Assembly (NCBI RefSeq): GCF_002865645.1
Contig: NW_020194555.1
Location: 3,002,288-3,066,287 of the forward strand
Direction of reading: 5' to 3'
Length of the DNA: 64,000 nucleotides
Source of the DNA: Hyaloscypha bicolor E
Lineage: Eukaryota > Ascomycota > Leotiomycetes > Helotiales > Hyaloscyphaceae
The notes below the pieces were generated by a model. It was given only the letters and a program-made list of their open reading frames with translations. It was not told the DNA's origin and searched no databases. Position 1 is the stretch's first letter; every line of letters begins with the position of its first letter. The translations under genes were made by a program, and so were the position numbers. This document shows positions 20,769-33,106 of the stretch, piece after piece.

Positions 20769-23700
20769 ATGTCAAGCCCGCCGTTCAAAGTCAAGGCCGT
20801 GTTCGAATACACCTCTCCTCATGACGACGACCTCCACTTCCCGAATGGGCAGATAATCACAGTTACCGAGGAGGAAGATGATGATTGGTATGCGGGGGAA
20901 TATGTGGACGCCTCGGGAGTGAAGCAGGAGGGTATCTTTCCTAAGAACTTCGTGGAGAGGTACGAGCCTACGGCCCCTCCAAGGCCTGCTCGAACGACAC
21001 GCCCAAAGAGAGATGCCGAACTACCAGCTGAGCCTGTCCCAAAAGCATATGAATTAGAGGCGGAACCAGAGCCACAGCCCGAGCCCGAGCCAATCCATGA
21101 GCTCCCAGCTACACGAGAACCACCTCCATCAGCTCCCAAGCCTCAAGCCGCTACATCTCCGCCATTTTCGAGGCCTGCAGAAATCTCCCCGCCACCAGCT
21201 GCCAAGCCGACTGCATCCAGTCTGAAAACCGAGCCCCCGCCTGTTTCTGACAAGCCGAGTGGTGGCTCATTCCGAGACCGTATTGCAGCTTTCAATAAGG
21301 CGGCTCCACCAGTCGCGCCGTTCAAGCCTGGTGGGTTGAGCTCTGGGGGATCGAATAACTTCATCAAGAAGCCTTTCGTTGCACCACCGCCGAGCAAAAA
21401 TGCGTATGTACCTGTAGCTCGCGATCCGCCCCCGCAGAAGATCTATAGGCGTGAAGAGGACCCAGAGATAGCTGCGAGGGAGAAAGAAGATCAGGAGTTG
21501 GCGGAACGAGCCGGATTAGCCCCAACATCTAATGATGGCGATGAGGAAGAGCAGCCAAAGCCTACGAGTCTGAAGGAAAGAATTGCTCTTCTTCAAAAGC
21601 AGCAAATGGAACAGGCAAGTCGGCATGCGGAAGCGGCACAGAAGAAGGAAAAGCCTAAGCGTCCACCTACCAAAAAGCGGACCGAATCGCATGGCCACAC
21701 AGAAGGCAACGAAGAGGGAGACGCAACTCCTCTGGAGAGCAATGTCACAGGAGAAAGTGCTGCCAAGCCTTCAATGGATTCTGTGAGAGAGGAAGTAGAA
21801 GGCCCAAGAAAACGTAAATCTTCAAGGGGTGCTGTTACAACCCCGGGACTCCATCCTCGAAAGTCTTTTGGCGACGGTAATGAAGCAGATATGTCTGGGG
21901 CTGGTGAAACAACCGAGGAGCCGGAAGATATGTCGACTGGAAGAGATGACAGCGATGAAAAACCAAGATCTCGGCCACCAACGATACCCATGCGCGCTGC
22001 AGCGCCCCCCTCCCGCGAACTTGATATTGGAGAAGAAGAGGGAGCTTCCGAAGAAGAGGAGCCTCAAGGAGAAGAAGACGAGGGAGGTGAAGATGAAGAG
22101 GACGACATTGATCCGGAAGTGCGGCGAAAGGAGGAACTGAGAGCACGAATGGCGAAGATGAGCGGCGGTATGGGTATGCATGGCATGTTTGGCCCCGCCG
22201 GCGGTATGCCAATGCCTGGACTTGGAGCACCGCCGAAAAAGAAGAAGTCTACGACATCCAGCGATAAACGTCCAACAGAGTACGGAACTGAGGAAACCTC
22301 CCCAGTTTCCCGCGCTCCCCCTGTTCCAATGCCTGGTTTGTCTCGAGTTCGGAGCCCCGAGGAGCTGAACAAGCAGCTTGAGCTCGAAGAAGAGAAGACC
22401 CCTATTTCGAGGTCCCGTCCAGCAGATGAGCTACCGGATGTCGAGGAAGTGGTCCCATCGAAAGAGGGAGGTGCTCCGCCTGTTCCAGGTGGAAGGCCAG
22501 CACCACCACCCGTGCCAAAAGAGTGTAAGTCCGCAAAATATCCTTTTGCAGGTTATGACCCTAACTTCAGTAGCACGACCTACTCCTGCTGTCCCGATGT
22601 CTCCAAGTGCTGGATCCGAATCGGATGATGAGATGTCTGAGCGTGCTCAAACTATCACTGTGGCGACTCCTACAGCTGAAGCGCCTCGTGCTCCGCCTAG
22701 ACCATCGGAGGCGCCAGGTTCGCCAAAGTCTCCTAATTTCAGACGAGGATCTTATTTTGGAACAGATCAAGCATCTCCCGTTTCTCCTACAACGCCGGGC
22801 TTAAACAACAAGCGTGCCAGTCGACTTCCTCCACCAATTCCTGGAGCATCTGCACCTCAACCGCAAAATCGAGCTCCACCCCCACCTCCTCCAGCTGCTG
22901 CACCTCTTAGTCGCACATCCACTGGTGATCAACGTGCTCCACCACCTCCTTCGCGTCCAGCTCAAGAGGAAAGCGAAGAAGAGGTTACCGAGTACGAGGG
23001 TGATTACGATACAGATATTGCCTCGGCGGCACCGCACAAAGATGCGTTGAAGGCTGTTGAGGATCGCTCGCCGGTCATATCTCCTTCGTCCGCGCCCCCG
23101 CCTCTCCCGCCATCTGCCGCTCCACGTGCAATTCCACCTCCTTTGCCTTCGCAACCACCTCCCAATACGAGGAAATCGGCGGATATGCCAAGGGCTGCTC
23201 CACCACCTCCGCCCCCTGGCAAGATGGTGGCTCCATGGGAGAATGACGATGACGAATATGACCCGTTCAAGTACACTACTGGCATACCTGCTCCTGGAGG
23301 CGGGATGCCTAGAGTTGAAAGAACAGAAGAGGATTTATACTCCGCCTCACCGCCTAGAACATTTGCTTCGCCGCCTCAAGATCGACCAGTTCCACCGGCC
23401 CCTCCCCGTGACGCCCCACCGTCAGGAAGCAGACCAGTTCCAACGACTCGCCAATCTCTTGACGTCGGGTCCTCTCGCCCAACAAACAATGCACGAAGAT
23501 CAGTCGAGCTCGGCAGAATGTCTATGGATTCCGGCTTCGTGGCTAACGATGTTGACCTTGGTCCAAGTTCGTTCTGGTGGACACAACCCCGTGGAATTCC
23601 ACCTGTCTTCCAGAACAGAAAAGACATCCTCCTCGAGTTTGACGACTCCTCATCCAAGCGAGGCAGCAAAACAATAGTCGCCAAAGAGCTCTCCATCCTC

Positions 23701-24303
23701 TTCCAAGACTACTCTCAAACCATCGTGACTGCTCAATTTGATGCCCAAAACCCATCGGACATCAAACTCGAGCAGCGACACGACCCACCACCGTCCCGCC
23801 AACGTCAAGACCAGCTCGAACAAGCACACGAGCAATTCGGCCGCCGCATCTCCGAAGCTGTCCACTCGCGCAAGGAAACCGTCGTTGGAGACGGCACCCC
23901 ACAAGGCCTGATCCAAGAGCTTCTCAAACCGCTCACCAACGCCCTACTGCCAGTCGGAACTCGCGCCTACGGCGCCGTCGTCTACGGCAACCTGGCCAAC
24001 GCCTCCACGCAGCAGAACGACGAGATCCGCCCCGGCGATATCATCACGCTGCGTAATACCAAGTTCCAGGGTAAGCACGGACCGATGCACGCGAAGTATA
24101 GCGTGGAGGTTGGGAAGCCGGATCATGTGGGTGTGGTTGCGGAGTGGGATGGCACCAAGAAGAAGGTGAGGGCGTGGGAGCAGGGACGCGAAAGCAAGAA
24201 GGTGAAGCTTGAGAGCTTTAAGCTAGATGATTTACGCAGTGGGGAGGTGAAGATTTGGAGGGTTATGCCGAGGAGTTGGGTGGGGTGGAGTGAGACGAAT
24301 TAG
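20769..24303 (+). CDS. BBC1: BBC1/MTI1-like SH3 protein of actin patches
   Basis: Two exons (20769-22524 and 22571-24303) around a 46-nt intron give 1162 residues in frame. Seen: an N-terminal SH3 domain at about residues 6-65 (KAVFEYTSPHDDDLHF to GIFPKNFVERYEP, with the ALYDY-like start, acidic RT loop, DDDWYAGE and PKNFVE). A very long Pro-, Glu- and Ser-rich middle follows, with many PPPPP tracts and acidic clusters. The folded C-terminal domain (about 960-1160; SSFWWTQPRGIPPVFQNRKD at its start, GDIITLRNTKFQGKHG near its end) is characteristic of the family. Known role: in yeast Bbc1 binds type I myosins and WASP-family proteins and restrains Arp2/3 actin assembly at endocytic sites. The start is the first ATG before the SH3 fold, preceded by a short CT-rich leader. 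It is longer than the usual yeast SH3 adaptors but normal for filamentous fungi. Confidence 0.9.
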
Positions 24304-25485
24304 TGGGCGAGTGGACGAGCATCAGTGCGGGTGGTAATGAAATATCATGTTGCGGGTAGTGTTTGTGGGGATGGGGAAGAGCAGAGGAGGTAGGAAGGAG
24401 AGGACGGGCAGAAAATGGTGATTTTTTGATGTGTTTGACGTCTAGTGGGAGTGAGAAGTGGATGGATGATGAGTGAGGCGACAGAAGATGGAGGTCACGA
24501 GTCGAATTAGTGTATACTTGTGAGGTACAGTTACACATAGCATCGTCGTGCGTCGCACATTGCAATTACGTTTCTCTTCTCTTCTACTTCAAACGATCTT
24601 CTGCTTGATCTCCTCCCGACTCCTCTTGCTACATCGATCCAAGGCTGCATCAGCTCTGGTAAGATTACATCCATTCAGCAAGTATGGATTTTCGGAGCAC
24701 GGATCCCCAGGCACACACATCACTCATAGTGTTCACTCGATTTTGTGACACTGGCTGTGTAAGCCAAGTTTTCGATGCCTCCCTGTACCTACCTTATGGT
24801 GACGTGATTTGGGTTCGCGCGGGTAGCTGGTAGGTATTCGCCTGTCTTCGCTAAATAAAAAAGGGGGGGCTTGGTATCCGAAAAGGAGAAGAAGCTGGCT
24901 TAGCACCGCTATCTCCAGGCTCCCTTCCCTGCTTTACAGAACGTGATGAAATGGGCGAGGAAAGAGCGCGGTTCCCGTTACTCATCGATCTAAGACGCAT
25001 GATTCTCAATGACGGCTTTGAAGGATGAGGAAGGACAGTGGAGGGAGGGAGCGCTGCAGGTTTTCTGAGTCGAGAGAGCGATTGACTTCTATGCTACCTG
25101 CTTAACGGACATGTCCTCCTCTCAAACGTTCCTACATCACTCAACCGACGCATTTCGTTCAAAACAATCAATCTTAACTCTCAGCAGGGAAACATTTTTT
25201 CACCAGAAAGCGAGCAAACCCACCCTATTTGAATCCCCCAAGGCGCCGTCACAACTGACAGTCCTTCTTTTGAAAATCCGAGCCCCCATCCCATCCCTTC
25301 CCTTCCATTCATGCCTGCACGAAAATGCAAGCAAAATGCCTTCCTATCCCTCCACTCCCACCTTCAATCACAACACACAACGCCTTGCCCCAATCTCGCC
25401 AAAACACCGCCAGCTGACTGAGATCCTGAAATGAAGATGTGGAACGCGGCACTTTTCTGACGCTCTTCCTTTTGACTGATCGAAT
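24304..25485. other. Convergent intergenic gap, nothing recognised
   Basis: About 1.2 kb between the 3' ends of the BBC1-like gene and the Zn2Cys6 gene. No coding frame with family resemblance, repeat or RNA gene was seen. A run of A then G lies near 24855-24870. Confidence 0.5.
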
Positions 25486-28224
25486 CTACCATGCAGCCCC
25501 AGCCCCAAGCGGCTGCTGTGCCCACACCGTTTGCATATAATTCATTGAGTTGGCCGCGGGATCTACCCCCCAAAATTCCCCAACAGCCTGCTGACCGAAA
25601 TCGTCCATGAGTCCGATGCGTACTTTCTCCATAGGTTCGATCCAACCCTCGAAACCGCCGATATCGGATGGTTCTTGTTGCGTGTTTGGTGGCGCCATGG
25701 TATGTTGGGCCATGGCAGGATAGTTTGAGATTTGTGGTTGTTGCTGAGTGGAGTTGGTCTGGTAGCGTTGCTGTAACTGAGATTGATTGCTGCCGTAAGG
25801 GGAGTTGAGACCGGAAGTTGAGTCGCCGTTGGATGCAGAAACGAGAGATGGTGCGTTGGAGGGTTGATTGGAGGGTTGATTGGAGGGCTGCTGGTAAGGA
25901 GTCCCATATGGGTAAGGCCCATGACCGTATTTTGGCCGTTCGTCTGCCTCGACGGGAGGACTAGCGGCGTTGACGGCAGCCCAAGCGCCATTCGATCTCT
26001 GGGGAGCGGCCTCCACACCTTGCATTGGCTCCCCGTTGACACTGCTTCCAGGGATGTCATTCGTACTGGCTCGAGAGCGTGCCTCGGAGCCATCTGATGC
26101 CATGGTCTGATCAGGATCCCTCAGGTCCCCGAACTCCTTGAGCTCCTTCTCAAATTGCTTGTATTGTTCCAAGCCACCGCCAGGGTATGGCTTGCGTCTC
26201 CACTTGACGCAGTAGGTACGGTGAACATCATGAAAGTAAATATTCATCTTGTCAATGGACTTGAGATACCTTTTTACCATCCTTAGTCGTGGCACCATAT
26301 CGCTCAGAATCTTCTTGGTGCGCCCTGCGAGACCCTTATTCGAATTGACATTGACATCGGGGCTGGGAGAGAGGGTGTCTCTCGGAATCAAATGATGCTG
26401 CTCGTCCATCTGGGGGAAGTATGTCGCATAAAGACAGACGAAGGCTGCTTGCCAAACTGCGAAGCCGAGTTGAGGTGATTCTGGAAGGAAATTATTATCT
26501 TGGCAAGTAGAGACAATGTCAATGATGTCTCTCGATGCTTTCATTATTTGATCGGCGCTTTCCTCCCAGAATCCAAGTGGGATTTCAAACTTTTCTCTGG
26601 GGAACGTGGGCTCATCCAATGGGCCAGAAGGCTTATTGCAGCGAAGCGGGATGAATGGTATGTACTCCCGGTGCAGCATAATAAGGCAGAGGGAATAGAG
26701 AGTGTGCAGAGAAGCATATGTAGTCGCATTCCGTTTCTCGATGTGGGCGGACAGATTGGCCTCCGTTAACGTGAGATTGGATGGCAATGCATCATGGAAT
26801 TTCTGCAACTCATGGCGCAACCTGAAGAATTCAGTGGCCTCATCCCAAGGAGGATGTTCCTCGGTCCTCCGGCCTCCAGCATAACTCCACTCAGATAGTC
26901 TCCCAAAGATTTCAACCAATCGAATGTATCTACTCAATACTCCGTCGTCATTGATAGATGCATGTTGCTCGGCAGATTTGGGCTTTAGCCAATCTGAGTT
27001 CAAGAAGCCCGTTTGAACATTGTGGACAAACAAGAACTGGTCGTCTGAGCACGGAAGCTGAACCCGAAGGTTATTCACGGCCATCATGGTTGGCCTGTAT
27101 TTTCCAGCCGCGAGCATACGGTCCATGATGAAACAGCTCCAAAGAGTGCGCCTCCGGACCTCCTTATCGATAGCATCTTCTCGAGGGGAAGCGGAAGTTT
27201 TGGGTGCGCCTGCTTTATGTGAATCTGTGCCAGTACGACTGAGGCCCACGTCGTTGAGATCATCTTCGTATGTTAGCCCCATTGATTGGGCCAACCTCAC
27301 AGCAATTCCAATATACAACCAAGCACTCAGCCCTCTCGTCTGCCCCCATTCATAAAGGCCAAGCATCAGCAATGCCTGGATACTCTCCAGAGAAGGATTG
27401 GTGAGATTCCGAATTGTTGGTCCAAAAGCAATAGCTAGAGCATTGGCATAGTACTCGCTAGCAGCAAGCGGATCTTCCTGGCTCGGAGAGTGATGAGCAA
27501 CGAGGCCTTTGTGAAACCTTGCAGTGAGTGTCAAGACACCCAGCAGAAGTACCCTTCCCTCTTCCAAATCCGCAGTTGTAGTCGAAGGATCTCGCGGGAA
27601 CGCTGCTTGACGCATCCGATTTCTGAAGGTTGGCGGGTGAAGGAAAGGCATTTCCGTAGAAAAGTGAAGCTTGAATATTTCATATAGCTCGTCCCACACT
27701 TTCCTCGTCAGAATTGGTGATTCTAACGCATCATCTCCTGCGCGCGAGCTATTCCTCCTCCCAGTGTCCTCGACTTTTCTGATCCGTTTCTTGCTTTCAC
27801 CGGCATCACCTTCTTGTTTTATTCCAACTGGAGCTTCGGATCGCTTTGGCGCGGGCGTCGATCCTGCAATAGGATACGTACACTCTCTGTTGCTTTGGGC
27901 GCAGGCCTTGCATATAGAATGGACACCATTATTGACACCTAGGGGCTTGTTAGCAGCTGTTATCTTTCAAAAATAAAATGTATCCGTTTAGGTGTAGATG
28001 GGAAGGCGTGAGTGGGAATCGTCTGAAGTCTCAGGATAGTTTGCTCAATTGCTAGCCTTGCAACCACGTCAAGCATGGCGGCAATTAATTTTCGACTTTT
28101 GCACAAACAACCGAGTGGATTGACGAGTCTACTCACATTTCACCTTGCTCCTGCGACAACGCGCGCAAGCTATAGAGCTTCGCACCATTTTTTGAGGCTT
28201 CTTCTCGTCGAAGCCGCCTCTCAT
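25486..28224 (-). CDS. Zn2Cys6 transcription factor, fungal_trans type
   Basis: Two exons (28137-28224 and 25486-27938) join across a 198-nt intron to 846 residues. The splice completes the binuclear zinc cluster: CARCRRSKVKC (Cys 20, 23, 30) comes from exon 1 and the CKAC and C of REC (Cys 39, 42, 49) from exon 2, giving a C-x2-C-x6-C-x8-C-x2-C-x6-C pattern with basic residues after the second Cys. The large middle homology domain of fungal regulators follows (for example LMLGLYEWGQTRGLSAWLYI and RRRTLWSCFIMDRMLAAGKY near residues 240-320). The C-terminus is Gln/Asn/Ser-rich with a QPSN tetrapeptide repeated in tandem. Expected to be a nuclear sequence-specific regulator; I cannot name its target pathway. 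The start used is the ATG at 28224. The frame above it stays open for 84 more codons up to a TAA at 28477-28479, beyond which another in-frame ATG lies at 28554. Confidence 0.88.
25857..25898 (-). repeat. 12-bp in-frame tandem repeat coding QPSN
   Basis: About three 12-bp units in the C-terminal low-complexity part of the Zn2Cys6 regulator encode the peptide QPSN repeatedly. Length change here would keep the frame, so the copy number may vary between strains. Confidence 0.7.
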
Positions 28225-28476
28225 AACTCCAGCACTCCCGTCATCGGCGCCCCGAGCACCGGGGTTCGGCTCCCCGGTTGAAGCAATATTGGGTCGGTGG
28301 TGAGAGGGCGACCCGGAATGAAGGTAAGGTTGATCGGACGGGGAGAAAGCCTCTGCGTGAGTGCGCTTTGGGGTAGAAGAGCGCGAACCACCTGCAGTCG
28401 AATCTTCAGGCGGAGCAGAAGGCGAAAGGATCGCGGCGAGAGAGTGCGGGGAGGGAATCGTGGCGGTTGGGGGGTC

Positions 28477-28554
28477 TTAAGAGACCCGGGACTGGATGGC
28501 AGAGAGCTCTGGCAGGCGGATTGCAACGAGGTCGCTGAGAGCGGTCGTGCCCAT
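28477..28554 (-). promoter_or_regulatory. In-frame upstream ATG frame (25 codons) of the regulator
   Basis: ATG at 28554, TAA at 28477-28479, in the same frame as the Zn2Cys6 start 330 nt further on. It may be an upstream ORF that lowers translation of the regulator, or the true N-terminus of the protein cut off by a nonsense codon, because the frame between is open. Confidence 0.4.
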
Positions 28555-29336
28555 CAGGGAGCTAGGAGTGGACAGTGAGTGGTAGCTGGGAAACGGGGTC
28601 GCTGCAGTAGAGATCAGAGGAGAGAGTAGTTGGTTGGGTCTCTACCAGGTGTGTCGAGCACGGCGACAGTGATGTTTGTGTGCCAACCAGGATGCTGTGA
28701 TGCGTGTCGCCGCACAAGTACCTCAAGTGCGGAAATCCAGTCTGCGGCAGCGCCAGACGTACGGCAATTGGACGCGCGAGAGCAGGCTGGGGGGGCACAG
28801 ATGACAGAGCGACTTGTGCAGTAGCGGGCAGGGCAAGGCGAGGCAATGTTTGTGTTGATGCGAAGTCGGGATGCAATGTGTGTTGTTGTTGTTGGTGTTG
28901 GTGTGCGGTTTGGTCTGCAAGCGCAAGAGCAAGCAAGCCGGAGCAGGAGTCTGGGTTAGAGAGGGCCGTGGCCGGTGTGATGAGAGGTGCAACACGGGTT
29001 GGTCCTGGGAGCGGGAGCGGGACTGAAGTCTGGCGAGATGGGAATAGTCGGCTAGGCTGGGCGGCACGTCGGGGGGGGGGGGAAGGGGGGGACAAGCAGT
29101 GGGAGAACGAGAACAAGGCGAGGAAAGGAGAGGAGGAGAAGAGAGGAGGAGAGGGAGGGGAGAGGAGAATGGAGTTGGAGTTGGAGTTGGTGATGGTGAA
29201 GCCCGCCAGTCGCAGTGCGCGGTTCTTGTGGTTGTCTTCTACTTTGGGACCGGGGGAAGGGCCAAAGAAGGGCCAGGGATGATTGGGATACAATAATCCA
29301 TCCAGGGGGAAGCAGCTCTTCGTTCGGGCACAGACA

Positions 29337-29500
29337 ACAGACAGAGAGCACAACAGACAGCAGAGCGCAGAGCGCAGAGTGCAGACAGGAGGGACGCCTG
29401 CTCTGCTCGGCTCGGCTCTGCTCTATCTACGCTATCTACTCTGTTCTGCTCTATCTACTCTGCTCTGCTCTGCTCTGCCCTGCTGCGCCCTGCTGCTCGG
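29337..29500. repeat. Imperfect CAGA- and CTCTG-type simple repeats
   Basis: A CAGA/GCAGA-rich part (about 29337-29390) is followed by CTCTGCTC and CTATCTA units (about 29397-29500). It is of microsatellite character, in the leader or promoter of the regulator. Confidence 0.6.
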
Positions 29501-31392
29501 AGCCTGGAGGCATCGCAGTTCCCATTAATATTCTCATCAGAGGCAGGGAACGGAACGAGTCGCGTGGAGGAGGCACTCGGCACTTCCTCCGCTTGGCGAT
29601 TGGGCCTCCCCGCGGCCCGACAAGGGCCCCATTTGCAGCTTCTGCGGTTCTGCACACACTCAGGGAGTACTCCCACGGCTCCCTTACCCACGAATTACGC
29701 ATAAACGCATCGGGTATCCCGCGAAGTCCCCTTTCGAGGTACCTCCGTCCGTATGAGTACATTAAGTTACTAGGTACTAGGTACAGTACTAGGTTCTACG
29801 TACGACACCGCCTCACTGCCTGTGGAACTTCCCTGAGAAGAGGAACGGCCTCATTCTTCCGTCCACTTTCGGCCCATATGATCATATCCGTGCAGCGCAT
29901 GGGCAGTCGCAGCAGCTGCACTAACGCACTGCTGGATTTCCAGTTGTCCGGCTGCCCGGCTGCCGAAGTACATGAGAGACATTCCTGATTCAGTGTCCTC
30001 GGAAGTCCCCTTCACCATGAGTCGGGAGTACTGTACACAACTGCGACATCTCTCAATACCCGCGTCAATGCCCCCCCTCGTCACGACTCACGATGTGATA
30101 TGGATCAGCCACCACACGTATTGTAGCAGCCCCCCATGAGGTATCGGTACAGTACACGCCCAGAACCCGCACAGTTTACACAGTATGTGCTCCGATCTGG
30201 ACGTGTTTCGTGGCGCCGACCATGACTCGCAAGGCAAGGAGCAGGAGATCGGAAGTCCTTCTCCCAGACTCCCAGTACTTTCTCGGCCTCGGTTCAGAGG
30301 CACGGCTTTCCGCCTCTGACACTAATGTGAGGAGGAGTGAGGCATGTGTCGTTGGCCGAAGTCATCGCTTCGAGAAATCCCACGCACGTACAGCGCTTGT
30401 TATTGGAGAAGCAATTATCCTGTTTCTGAGAAGAATGCATGACATTCACCCCGCTCTGCAACCTTTCTTTTGATGCCAGATTGTGGGCCAGGTTTGTTCG
30501 ATCACATTCCCTCAGTTCCAGGTTTTGCTCGCTGCCGTCTGCCCTCGATTCCGAAAAACAAACGCACTGCAGACGCTCGCCGCCATTAGCACCTCGAGAG
30601 TGAGGTCCTACGGGTCAGGACAGCTTTGTGTCCACTAATCGTGTTTGCTTAAGGGATGTAAAGGGGGTTACATGCATTTCGCTCTCCTCCGCTGCTGGGA
30701 TTATGAGATGGAGAGTGATGGATCAACTCTCACGAACTCGCCTCCAGTTGTAAGGAACAAATTCGAGGTACTAGGCTAGAAATCTTCCGATTGCCCCTGA
30801 GAGTGGAACATGGAAGGAAGTACTCGTTGTGTCGGGAGCTGTAAGAAGTACTTCTTGGCACAGGTACAACTCTAACCTTCGAATGTCTTCTGTTCGCCGA
30901 GTCCTCGGGAGCTGTGTATCCTGCTGCACAACTCGCTCTTCCCGCAAAATTCGAGCAAACTTCAAGCACTGGTCCAAGCCCTAATCTTGGTCAGAGATGA
31001 CATCTCTTGGACCGGACTCGACCCGGTTTCAATGATCGCCTCCACACCTTGAGGGGCGTCGGCCGTGTTCGACCCCACTATGTTTGAGATCAAACCAAAA
31101 ATTTGCACAGCCACACCCTGAACCTTACACGCCGGTGGCTTGCGCGCGATGTACGTCATTGGCTCCAGAGTCTTGGCCAACATCGTTTGAGCGCCTAAGG
31201 ATCTATTCTGATACATCGATAACCGCCGAGAGATGGCCCACCAGCCTGACGGTAAGATCGTCCGGAGCTCTCATTCTTCTTCTCTCCCCTGTTCTTGTGC
31301 TTACAATCCATCTCGTGGTTGTGGTCTCTTTCATTCTCCTCACTCAATTGCGCCTCCAACAGCTCGTTTGGAGGCTCACGAGATCAAATACC

Positions 31393-33106
31393 ATGGCTTC
31401 AGGACACAATGTAAGCTAGGCCGCTCCAGTCCCCACCATCATGGAACTCACGACTAATCTTGAGTAGGACCCGAAGCTTTTGTATGCCATCAACGGCATC
31501 AATGCATACCACATCGAAAACGGCAAAGAAGAGTGCCTCACGCCGGCAGGACCACAGACATTATCACTGTTGATGGTCCCAACTTCCTCGCCTTTCTCTG
31601 GCCTGTCTAATGCCGATCTTCAATCTGCCACACCGGAAGAGGACTTCTATCTCCACCTCCATCTTCCGCCGGAGCTCGACCTCCCTCTGCCCGCAACGAC
31701 GCAAATATACCACCAACCACCTGACAGCTACCTCATTCCCCGGTGGGATATAGGTCACGACAATGGCGCATTTACCAGAATAGAGTTCCCGGGCATAGGC
31801 CAAGGGAAAGTATCTCAAGAAGATGTCGACACATTCGAGACAATCTTGGCACAATGTACCGCTTTTCTCGAGCGCGCACCACCGCCAAAATCCGCTCGTC
31901 CCAAATCAAGGAGAACCAAAAGCGCAAATATGCCCATTCCCCCATATGACCCCTCTACTTTCAAGCCAGGAGAGGCATATGTCACCGGTAGCGCAAGTTC
32001 TCACGCGGGAGGACAAATCGTCCTCATTGACGAGGAGAATGGAAGTGTTGTGGGCGAACTTGGGGATGGGTTCCATGTGGTAGAAGACAGCAAGATGCAG
32101 GCTGGCTCAAAAGGTATGCATACTTCTCACTCCATTTCAAGTCTCACTAACATCCCCAGACCCCGTCGAAATCACCCTCCCCTCTGATGGCTCCATGAAC
32201 ATCGGCGTCGCACCTGCCTCTGCAGCCTATCTAGAAATGGCCATGCACCCGGCCTACCGCAACTCGACCCTCGTCTCCAAAGCCGCCATGGCATCCCGCC
32301 TAATCGTCACAACCTCCACCTACGTCTCCAAAACGCTCCAATCCTCCGCCGACAACTTCACCCAGAAAACCAAGCCCAGCTCCAAGCCCGTGACCTTCAC
32401 GCCCACGACCCACGCTAGGATCAGAAAAGTTCATACCTTCTCTGAAGGCGCCGCGGGCCTGAGCGCCAAGACTGTAGGCCAGGTGCAGAAGTATGCGCAG
32501 AATCTTGGTGCTACGCTTGCGAAGAAGGGCGCGGATCAGAGGGCCAAGAGGGGCATTGGGCCAGATGGCCAGCCGATTGAGGATTATAAGCCGGGGTTGC
32601 TGAATAAGAGCTTGATGGCTTTCTCTACCATTGCTGATGGTGTTGACCAAGCGGGACGGAATATCCTAGCCTCAACTTCTACAGCAGCGACGACAGTCGT
32701 TACGCATAAATTCGGACCGGAAGCTGGAGAGATTTCTAAGTCTCTAGGAGGAGGATTTAAGAACGTCGGACTAGTGTACATCGATGCCACAGGCGTTTCA
32801 AGAAAAGCTATCGTCAAATCCGTGGCGAAAGGCATGGTGGTCGGCAAGATGCGCGGAGGCGGTGATCTGGTGGTGGGCGGTGGCGATGGTGGTGTCTATA
32901 GTAATGCTAAGAAGACAGAGGAACTGAACTGGAAGGAGCGCGAGGCGAGGGAGGGCAGGTTCGCCGATGATGTTAAGATGAGTGGGGGCCGAGAGAGCCC
33001 GGATGTGGTAGGGTATGGAAGACAGGCACCGCCACCCTACAAGAGTGGACCTTGGGAGAGCTTGGGCGGGCAGGATGTTAAGGGGGATGTGAAGTATCGG
33101 GATTGA
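31393..33106 (+). CDS. Senescence/spartin-domain protein
   Basis: Three exons (31393-31410, 31468-32113, 32160-33106; introns 57 and 46 nt) give 536 residues in frame. The first exon codes only MASGHN. The N-terminal half contains a folded part beginning DPKLLYAINGINAYHI and a Pro-rich linker. The C-terminal half, from about LVSKAAMASRLIVTTSTYVS to VYIDATGVSRKAIVKS, matches the senescence domain shared by plant dehydration-associated proteins and spartin, with its Gly/Ala-rich helices (TIADGVDQAGRNILAS). Known of the family: animal spartin acts at lipid droplets, endosomes and mitochondria; the fungal role is not established. The tail is Gly-rich and ends basic. An upstream ATG at 31233 opens a 74-codon frame and could act as an upstream ORF or, with another splice, as an alternative first exon. 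Confidence 0.8.

Larger units (their letters stand above)
28225..31392. other. 3.2-kb divergent gap with long low-complexity leader
   Basis: Region between the divergent Zn2Cys6 regulator (minus) and senescence-domain gene (plus). The first 330 nt upstream of the regulator hold an in-frame extension and a 25-codon ATG frame (28477-28554). A purine-rich strand with a G10 run (about 29070-29200) and CTCTGC/CTATCTA-type repeats (about 29390-29500) follow. From 29.5 to 31.2 kb no family is recognisable. Long leaders are common for fungal regulators, so much of this may be 5' untranslated sequence and promoter. Confidence 0.5.

Noticed and set aside
28562..29988. Frames up to 263 codons on both strands upstream of the regulator
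   Set aside because: Ser/Pro- or Gly/Arg-rich translations of simple-sequence DNA that oppose each other; no family resemblance.
30730..31216. Two minus-strand frames upstream of the senescence-domain gene
   Set aside because: One has an ATG but neither shows a domain; they lie in the likely promoter and cannot be supported.
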